From NCBI GenBank assembly GCA_028701435.1, contig JAQVQT010000064.1, forward strand, positions 1 to 6,727: 6,727 nucleotides of DNA, in the 5' to 3' direction. The notes under the pieces are model-generated. The model saw only the letters and a program-made list of their open reading frames with translations. It did not search any database and was not told the origin of the DNA. The first letter of the stretch is position 1, and every line of letters starts with the position of its first letter. This document shows positions 1 through 6,727 of the stretch, piece by piece. Origin of the DNA: Smithellaceae bacterium. GTDB lineage: Bacteria > Desulfobacterota > Syntrophia > Syntrophales > Smithellaceae. Both the position numbers and the translations under genes were made by a program.

Positions 1-2539
<2,539 letters not shown>

Positions 2540-2560
2540 CCAAGACCTCCGGGGGTTTGG

Positions 2561-2588
2561 CCCTGTTTTCCCCGGGAAGGGGAAAGGG
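2561..2588 (-). promoter_or_regulatory. Hairpin in the predicted ATPase mRNA leader
   Basis: TTTCCCC (2567-2573) is the exact inverse complement of GGGGAAA (2579-2585) across a 5-nt loop. The stem can extend by CCC (2561-2563) with GGG (2586-2588) across a 3-nt bulge. It lies in the transcribed leader about 10 nt before the Shine-Dalgarno sequence. In the mRNA, the GGG made from 2561-2563 could instead pair with the C-run made from 2551-2555, next to the ribosome site. No U-tract follows, so it does not look like a terminator. A regulatory role is inference. Confidence 0.35.
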
Positions 2589-2644
2589 GCGATAAAGGGG
2601 AATCAGACAACGACGGTGAAAAAAATCATTCAAAATTCGACGCT

Positions 2645-2674
2645 ACCATATCGCAATCCGGCGAAGGTTGTCAA
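2645..2674 (-). promoter_or_regulatory. Sigma70-type promoter for the ATPase gene
   Basis: On the minus strand a perfect -35 hexamer TTGACA (2674-2669) is followed after 18 nt by TATGGT (2650-2645), which matches the -10 consensus at four of six positions. The start of transcription would fall near 2638, giving a leader of about 100 nt before the ATG at 2539. This is the best promoter match in the intergenic region and it points the right way. Confidence 0.65.
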
Positions 2675-2679
2675 GACAA
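2668..2679. promoter_or_regulatory. Inverted repeat overlapping the ATPase -35 box (candidate operator)
   Basis: TTGTC (2668-2672) and GACAA (2675-2679) are exact inverse complements separated by AA. With one unpaired base the symmetry extends outward (GGTT on the left, AACC on the right). The site covers the -35 hexamer, the usual place for a repressor. Short dyads arise by chance, so the operator role is inference. Confidence 0.3.
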
Positions 2680-2683
2680 ACCG

Positions 2684-2697
2684 GCTGAAGCTTCAGC
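2684..2697. promoter_or_regulatory. Perfect 14-bp palindrome upstream of the ATPase promoter
   Basis: GCTGAAGCTTCAGC reads identically on both strands with no spacer. Its centre lies about 52 bp upstream of the predicted ATPase transcription start, a spacing compatible with an activator site. It could also act on the plus-strand operon from farther upstream. The palindrome is seen; binding by a regulator is inference. Confidence 0.35.
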
Positions 2698-2723
2698 GGC
2701 GACCGAGGCCGCAGGCTCCGGTA

Positions 2724-2747
2724 TTGCGGCCCGCGGGTTTCCCGCAA
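2724..2747. repeat. GC-rich nested inverted repeat between the two promoters
   Basis: TTGCGG (2724-2729) is the inverse complement of CCGCAA (2742-2747). Inside it are the palindrome CCCGCGGG (2730-2737) and an alternative hairpin GCGGG-TTT-CCCGC (2733-2745). No T-run follows on either strand, so an intrinsic terminator is not supported. Confidence 0.4.
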
Positions 2748-2763
2748 AGAACAAAAATTGTAA

Positions 2764-2792
2764 TTGATATTTTTGAAAAGCTTTTGCATGAT
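2764..2792 (+). promoter_or_regulatory. Candidate promoter for the acyl-chain operon
   Basis: TTGATA (2764-2769) is followed after 17 nt by CATGAT (2787-2792). These match the sigma70 hexamers at five and four of six positions, within AT-rich DNA just upstream of the first gene. Transcription would start near 2799, leaving a leader of about 30 nt that carries the purine-rich ribosome site before the TTG at 2829. This is a moderate match only. Confidence 0.35.
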
Positions 2793-2828
2793 ATCCGCTC
2801 GTAAAAAGGAATCCTGGAAAGGGAAAGT

Positions 2829-4082
2829 TTGCGCTTGTCCGGAAAAACACTCATTCTCGGGTATGACGCCGTTTCATCGCTGGGGTCGGATCTGGAAACC
2901 CAGTGGCGGCGCGCCGCTTCCGGTGAAAGCGGCATCGGGCCTCTGACCCGGTTTCCGCTTTCCGACGATTTCCCCGTGCGGGTTGCGGGCCAGGTGGAAG
3001 AAGTGGATGCCCGCCCCTATCCGTTTTTGCAGCCTCGCGAAATGGCGCACTGGACGTCTCCGGTTTTCGCGTATGCGCTTCTGACGGTGCACCGGGCGCT
3101 GAAGCGCAGCGGCCTGGACATCACGCCCGGCATTGCGCCGCGCGTGGCCGTGACCTTCAGCTCGGCCGTCGGCGGCCAGGACGCGGTGTTGAAGGCGGAC
3201 CGGCAGATGATCGCCGAAAACAAGCTGCCCAATCCCTTCGCCAACCCCAATTCCTGCATCAACATGGTGGGCGGCAAGGTGTCGATTCTGACGGGCGCCA
3301 CCGGTCCGATCTGCGCCACCATCACGGCTTGCGCCACCGGTGTTTCGTCCATGATCATCGGCGGCATGATGATTCAACAGCATCTGGCGGATGTGGTGAT
3401 CGCCGGCGCCGTAGATTTTCCGCTGGTCGAGCCGATTCTGGCCGGGTTTGCCACGATGAACGGCGCGTACCGTCCGAAGGAGGGCCAGCCCCACGAGGCG
3501 CCGGAGAAAGTAAGCCGGCCGTTCTCGGCCAACCGCCGCGGCTTTGTGGTTTCCGAGGGCGCGGGAGCGGTTATTCTGGCGTCGCCGGATTTTGTGCGGG
3601 CGCACGGGCTTGCGGCGCGCATTGAACTGGCCGGATTCGGCATGACGTCCGATGCCGGCCATTTTGTAGCGCCCAAACTGGCGACGGTCGAGCGCTGCAT
3701 CGCGATCGCGATTGCGGACGCGGGTCTCGCGCCTGCGGATGTGCATGCCGTGAACGCCCATGCGACCTCCACCAAAATCGGCGACAAGGTGGAGGCGGAC
3801 GCGCTCGAGCGGATTTTCGGCACAAACGTGCCGCCCGTCTCGGCCAACAAGTCACAGCTCGGCCATGCCATGGGCGCGTCATCCGCCATTGAAACGATTC
3901 TCGCGATGGAGGGCATGCAGCGCGACACGGTCCTGCCCACCGTCAACTACGAACCGGACCCGGCCATCCGGCTTGATTGCGTGCCCGGGGCCGCGAGGAA
4001 GGTCCACCAGGAGTTTGTGCTCAAAAACGCGTTCGGCTTCGGCGGTTGCAATGCCTGTCTGATCCTGCGCCGGATCGCGTAA
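2829..4082 (+). CDS. Beta-ketoacyl-ACP synthase, FabF/FabB family (ketosynthase 1)
   Basis: Condensing enzyme of the thiolase fold, expected in the cytosol. It joins an acyl chain held on its cysteine with a malonyl-type unit on ACP, releasing CO2. Length 417 aa, normal for FabF. The full catalytic set is present: Cys168 in TACATG, His311 in NAHATST, Lys341 and His346 in NKSQLGH. The C-terminal gating loop GFGG is also present. The first strand (TLILGYDAVSSLG) begins about seven residues in, so the start must be near here. An in-frame stop lies at 2802-2804 and no ATG precedes this strand, so TTG 2829 is chosen; TTG 2835 is an alternative. A purine-rich GGAAAGGGAAAG precedes it. Odd points: Ala312 replaces the usual Gly after the catalytic His, and Cys407 replaces the usual Thr in GFGGTN. 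First gene of the operon, 17 bp before a second synthase. Family is certain; substrate is unknown and a housekeeping FabF role is unlikely from context. Confidence 0.93.
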   Translation: MRLSGKTLILGYDAVSSLGSDLETQWRRAASGESGIGPLTRFPLSDDFPVRVAGQVEEVDARPYPFLQPREMAHWTSPVFAYALLTVHRALKRSGLDITPGIAPRVAVTFSSAVGGQDAVLKADRQMIAENKLPNPFANPNSCINMVGGKVSILTGATGPICATITACATGVSSMIIGGMMIQQHLADVVIAGAVDFPLVEPILAGFATMNGAYRPKEGQPHEAPEKVSRPFSANRRGFVVSEGAGAVILASPDFVRAHGLAARIELAGFGMTSDAGHFVAPKLATVERCIAIAIADAGLAPADVHAVNAHATSTKIGDKVEADALERIFGTNVPPVSANKSQLGHAMGASSAIETILAMEGMQRDTVLPTVNYEPDPAIRLDCVPGAARKVHQEFVLKNAFGFGGCNACLILRRIA

Positions 4083-4099
4083 GACCTGGAAAGAAGATT

Positions 4100-5365
4100 A
4101 TGAAACCTCCGCAAAATCGCAGAGTCTTTGTCGTCGGATATGGGGCGGCCACGCCGCTCGGGGGGACGTTTGCCAAAACCTGGCAGCGCGCGGTCAAAGG
4201 CGATGCGGGCTTTCGCAAGGTGACCCGCTGCAAGGTGGAGTCGGCCTGCGATATCGTGGGCGAGATTCCGGACTGGTTTCCCCTCGAGCTGGATTTCACC
4301 GACGCCAAAGAACTCTATAATTGGAACGCGGCTTTTGTGATTTTAACGATGGCGGTCTGCAAAGAAGCGCTTGCCGACGCGGGAATCGTGATGGATGAAA
4401 CCATCGCACCGCGCATGGCCTGCCTGATCGGGTCGGCGCTCAACGGATCGGATGCCTTTCGCATCGCAATGCATGATCTGGAGCACCGCGGGCCTTTGCG
4501 CGTAAGTCCTTATCTGCTGCCGAATTTGTGCGCCAATCTGCCGTCGGGCAAGGCGGGCATGCTTTTGAAATTTACCGGCCCCATTTTTTCGCCGCAGGGC
4601 GCCTGCGCGTCCGGCAATCACGCGATCGGCATCGGGGCGCGTATGATCCGCGACGGGGACTGCGACTTTGTTCTGGCCGGCGGCGCGGACGCGCCCATTC
4701 TGCCGGAGCTGATTCACGGATTTGCCAACATGAACGCGACCATTAAGGTGCATGCCGGCGACCGCTCGGCCTCGGATCCCGCGCAGGCGTCGCGTCCGTT
4801 CAGTCTCGACCGCCGGGGATTTGTCCTTTCGGAAGGGGCGGGCGTCGTGGTTCTGGCGGCGGAAGAAGTAATCAAGGCGCATGGCCTGATCCCGAAGGCC
4901 GAAGTGCTGGGGGTGGGCTGGACGTCCGACGCCCATCATTACACCAGCCCCAATCCGGTGACGATCATCCGAGCGATTCGGGAAACGCTCGAGGATGCGG
5001 GGCTCCAACCCGCCGATATCCAGTATGTCAACGCGCACGGAACCTCCACCGCCAAGGGCGACCGGACGGAAGTGCAGTGCCTGAGGGAAATCTTCGGCCG
5101 TCGAATCGAAAAAATTCCCGTTTCCTCCAACAAATCCCAGCTTGGCCACACGCTGGGGGCGACGGCCGCCATTGAAGCGGCCCTGGCCGTTGAAGGTATG
5201 AGGAAAGGGATTCTGCTGCCGACCATCAACCACCTGCCGGATCCGGAATTTGCCGATATCGATGTCGTGCCGAACGCGGCCCGCAAACAATCCCATGAAA
5301 TCGTCCTGTCCAACGCATTTGGATTCGGCGGGACAAACTGCTGTGTGATCTTCCGGGGAATGTGA
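4100..5365 (+). CDS. Beta-ketoacyl-ACP synthase, FabF/FabB family (ketosynthase 2)
   Basis: Second condensing enzyme, 421 aa, paralogous to its neighbour (both share NKSQLGH, EGM, LPT[VI]N and NAFGFGG blocks). The catalytic residues are all there: Cys169 in GACASG, His313 in NAHGTST, Lys345 and His350 in NKSQLGH, and a canonical GFGGTN loop. Because the cysteine is kept, this is not a classical chain-length factor, in which Gln or another residue replaces it. The ATG at 4100 is preceded by GGAAAGAAG (4088-4096). An in-frame extension upstream lies inside the previous gene and is not credible. The stop is separated by one base from the thioesterase ATG. A synthase pair may act as a heterodimer or in successive elongation steps; the sequence does not tell which. 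Substrate unknown. Confidence 0.93.
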   Translation: MKPPQNRRVFVVGYGAATPLGGTFAKTWQRAVKGDAGFRKVTRCKVESACDIVGEIPDWFPLELDFTDAKELYNWNAAFVILTMAVCKEALADAGIVMDETIAPRMACLIGSALNGSDAFRIAMHDLEHRGPLRVSPYLLPNLCANLPSGKAGMLLKFTGPIFSPQGACASGNHAIGIGARMIRDGDCDFVLAGGADAPILPELIHGFANMNATIKVHAGDRSASDPAQASRPFSLDRRGFVLSEGAGVVVLAAEEVIKAHGLIPKAEVLGVGWTSDAHHYTSPNPVTIIRAIRETLEDAGLQPADIQYVNAHGTSTAKGDRTEVQCLREIFGRRIEKIPVSSNKSQLGHTLGATAAIEAALAVEGMRKGILLPTINHLPDPEFADIDVVPNAARKQSHEIVLSNAFGFGGTNCCVIFRGM

Positions 5366-5366
5366 T

Positions 5367-5852
5367 ATGAAACCCAAACCGTTTTTGCCTGAAGCGTACA
5401 AGATGGATGAGCGATTTGTTCGCGACCGGACCACCGGGCTGGTCTGGCACAGGACCCCGTACCGCGTGTTATATGCGGATACGGACCGTTCACAGGTTGT
5501 TTACCACTCCAACTATCTGCGCTATTTTGAAGTCGGGCGCGCCTCGCTGATGCGGGATGTCGCCTACCCCTACAAGGCCATTGAAGAAAGCGGCTATGTG
5601 TATCCGATTTACGATCTGGGGCTGTCGTTTTATCAGCCCCTGGCGTACGACGATGTCATGCACATCCATACCCGGCCGGTCAACCTGGAGCGCGTGAGGC
5701 TCCAGTTCGATTATGTCATTACCCACGCGGATGCGGGGGAGCTCGTCTGCACGGGATTCACCAAACACTGCGCGGCCAATGCCTCCGGCCGCCCCGTGGC
5801 GGTGGACCCGAAAACGGTTCGCTTATGGCAAACCTTTCCCGATCCGTTATGA
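5367..5852 (+). CDS. Acyl-CoA/acyl-ACP thioesterase, 4HBT/YbgC-like hotdog fold
   Basis: Hydrolase that cleaves acyl thioesters, cytosolic, usually a tetramer in this family. Length 161 aa, slightly longer than YbgC because about 25-30 residues precede the fold. The signature stretch is YADTDRSQVVYHSNYLRYFE (36-55), with Asp40 at the catalytic position, Tyr46-His47 next to it, and the Asn-Tyr start of the hotdog helix. The usual glycine of DxxG[VI]V is Gln43, which is unusual. ATG 5367 is chosen because GGGGAA (5355-5360) lies 6 nt upstream and only one base separates it from the previous stop. Met13 is a weaker alternative without a good ribosome site. The stop overlaps the next start by ATGA. 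In this setting it probably releases or edits chains made by the two synthases. Some clusters use such proteins as dehydratases or isomerases, which cannot be excluded. Confidence 0.9.
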   Translation: MKPKPFLPEAYKMDERFVRDRTTGLVWHRTPYRVLYADTDRSQVVYHSNYLRYFEVGRASLMRDVAYPYKAIEESGYVYPIYDLGLSFYQPLAYDDVMHIHTRPVNLERVRLQFDYVITHADAGELVCTGFTKHCAANASGRPVAVDPKTVRLWQTFPDPL

Positions 5853-6142
5853 AACTTCGCTTTTCCCTCGAGCTTCCCATCCGCCCCTTCCTGCGCGACC
5901 ATTGCGTGGAGGGGAAGGCCGTTTTCCCCGCCGTGGAGTCCCTTGCGGCGCCGGCCGGCGAAAAAAGTGAAACCTATTTTGCCAGAGTCACCCCGGCGGA
6001 GGGAGGCCGCGGATTTTTAATGTTTGATGCGTGGATCTTTGACCGGGAGGAAATGCTTTGTGAAAGCATCCACGGTTTGAGGATGCGCGATATTTTCCGG
6101 GGGCGCCTGCAGCCGCCGCACTGGATCAGGGAAGGAACATGA
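5849..6142 (+). CDS. Small protein with polyketide-synthase dehydratase signature, apparently shortened
   Basis: 97 aa with no clear signal peptide or membrane helix. Residues 11-32 (from IRPFLRDH to PAVESL) contain His18, Gly22 and Pro27 spaced exactly as HxxxGxxxxP, the catalytic histidine motif of polyketide-synthase dehydratase (DH) domains, preceded by the PFLRDH context typical of that site. The C-terminal half (FDAWIFDREEMLCESIHGLR) looks like the closing strands of a DH second hotdog. A full DH domain is a double hotdog of about 280 aa, and the second-half Asp motif is not seen. So this is either an in-frame deletion relic, a single-hotdog form, or a subunit needing a partner. The start at 5849 overlaps the thioesterase stop (ATGA) and has no clear Shine-Dalgarno, so coupled translation is likely; ATG 5825 would add eight residues. 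The stop overlaps the acyltransferase start. Gene reality is likely; activity is uncertain. Confidence 0.7.
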   Translation: MKLRFSLELPIRPFLRDHCVEGKAVFPAVESLAAPAGEKSETYFARVTPAEGGRGFLMFDAWIFDREEMLCESIHGLRMRDIFRGRLQPPHWIREGT

Positions 6143-6726
6143 TCAACGCTTTCTGGGTTTGTCTAACCGCATATCTGGCCGGGTCCGTCAATTTTGCGAT
6201 TCTGTTTTTCAAAATTGCCGGCCGCGCCGATCCGCGCCTGAGTTTCAGCGGCAATGCCGGAACGACGAATGTCTATCGTCTGGCGGGCATGCCCTGGGCG
6301 GTGCTGGTTTTTGCCCTCGACATCGGCCGGGCGATGGCCGTGGCGGCCCTGGCCTTGTATTTTCTCGATGGCGTGTGGCTGATCTGGGCCGGTTTTTTTC
6401 TGGTTCTTGGCAACAGCTTTCCCTGCTTTCACGGATTCCGGGGCGGCAAGGGCGTGGCCAACTATCTGGGATTTACGGTTCTGACCGTTCCCGTCGCCGC
6501 GCTTTCGGCCGCGTGGCTCTGGGTTCTGGTGTACTGGATCAAGCGAGTGCCGTTTATCGCATCTTTTTTCATGGTGGCCGCGCTTGCGGCGGGGCACGTC
6601 GTTTCTTCCAGTGGAGACTGGCTTGCCACGGCCGGCGCCGCCGTGACCTTTGCTCTGATTGTTTTCAACCACAGGAAGAATATTCGGGAGTACCGTCGGG
6701 AAGGGCATCCATCTTCTCCGGCATAA
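6139..6726 (+). CDS. plsY: PlsY-like acyl-phosphate:glycerol-3-phosphate acyltransferase, membrane protein
   Basis: PlsY transfers an acyl group from acyl-phosphate to position 1 of glycerol-3-phosphate in the inner membrane, starting phospholipid synthesis. This protein is 195 aa, the usual length, with hydrophobic helices around 4-24, 53-75, 79-92, 110-135 and 137-175. Motif 1 is SGNAGTTNVYR (37-47), close to SGNIGATNVLR. Motif 2 is GNSFPCFHGFRGGKGVA (91-107), with the usual GH changed to Gly-Asn92. Motif 3 is NHRKNI (177-182) with His178 and Asn181, but the following conserved Glu (GTE) is replaced by EGH, with Glu188 two places earlier. The ATG overlaps the previous stop and has AAGGA close upstream. 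Its place at the end of a ketosynthase operon, plus the motif changes, suggests a specialised paralogue loading an unusual acyl chain rather than the housekeeping enzyme; that is inference. The stop lies one base before the window end. Confidence 0.87.
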   Translation: MINAFWVCLTAYLAGSVNFAILFFKIAGRADPRLSFSGNAGTTNVYRLAGMPWAVLVFALDIGRAMAVAALALYFLDGVWLIWAGFFLVLGNSFPCFHGFRGGKGVANYLGFTVLTVPVAALSAAWLWVLVYWIKRVPFIASFFMVAALAAGHVVSSSGDWLATAGAAVTFALIVFNHRKNIREYRREGHPSSPA

Positions 6727-6727
6727 T

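Larger units (their letters stand above)
2540..2828. other. Divergent intergenic regulatory region
   Basis: These 289 bp lie between the ATPase start (minus) and the ketosynthase 1 start (plus). No convincing gene is seen in either direction. The region has a strong minus-strand promoter, a weaker plus-strand promoter candidate, three dyad-symmetric stretches (2668-2679, 2684-2697, 2724-2747) and a hairpin in the ATPase leader (2561-2588). Its centre and the right part near 2750-2800 are more AT-rich than the flanking genes, as expected for promoters. Confidence 0.8.

Noticed and set aside
2724..2747. GC-rich hairpin considered as an intrinsic terminator
   Set aside because: No T-tract follows it on either strand, and it sits between two divergent promoters where no transcript should end.
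2874..3761. Long minus-strand open frame (295 codons) opposite ketosynthase 1
   Set aside because: Same reasoning: antisense to a certain gene, low-complexity Arg/His-rich translation, no ribosome site or family signature.
3977..4099. Upstream extension of ketosynthase 2 to an earlier start
   Set aside because: The extension lies in another frame inside ketosynthase 1. ATG 4100 has a purine-rich ribosome site and places the first strand of the fold at its normal distance.
4343..5434. Long minus-strand open frame (363 codons) opposite ketosynthase 2
   Set aside because: It runs antisense to a gene with full catalytic motifs. Its translation is rich in Arg, Gly and His with no recognisable domain, as expected for a GC-rich shadow frame.

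Overview
The window is GC-rich and densely coding. It holds two divergent transcription units separated by 289 bp of non-coding DNA (2540-2828). Gene content (a P2-type cation ATPase, and FabF-like synthases grouped with a PlsY-like acyltransferase) and the high GC content suggest a Gram-negative bacterium. Desulfobacterota/Syntrophia-like bacteria are my best guess, but that rests on impression only and no marker gene is present.

Left unit (minus strand, 2539 to beyond base 1): one gene for a P-type cation-transporting ATPase. It is open through 846 codons and cut by the window edge inside the last membrane helices. All catalytic motifs are present. Most SERCA-type cation ligands are conserved, except that the M6 aspartate shared by both SERCA calcium sites is alanine. 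It has a good sigma70-type promoter on the minus strand (TTGACA-N18-TATGGT, 2674-2645), a strong Shine-Dalgarno sequence, and dyad-symmetric sequences over and just upstream of the -35 box.

Right unit (plus strand, 2829-6726): five tightly packed genes forming an acyl-chain building and transfer operon. The order is ketosynthase 1 (417 aa, TTG start), ketosynthase 2 (421 aa), a 4HBT/YbgC-type hotdog thioesterase (161 aa), a 97-aa protein carrying the HxxxGxxxxP signature of polyketide-synthase dehydratases, and a PlsY-like membrane acyltransferase (195 aa). Junctions are 17 bp, 1 bp, a 4-bp ATGA overlap and another 4-bp ATGA overlap. The last stop codon is one base from the window end, so the operon may continue.

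Inferred joint role: two ketosynthases extend an ACP-bound chain, the dehydratase-like protein relates to the dehydration step, the thioesterase releases or proofreads chains, and the PlsY-like protein places the product on a glycerol-phosphate-type acceptor at the membrane. No ACP, ketoreductase, enoyl reductase or activating ligase is encoded here, so the pathway must use parts outside the window. The set resembles aryl-polyene or specialised-lipid clusters in composition more than a housekeeping fab locus. The most unusual points are the miniature dehydratase-like protein, two Cys-bearing ketosynthases in tandem, and motif departures in the PlsY-like protein and thioesterase.
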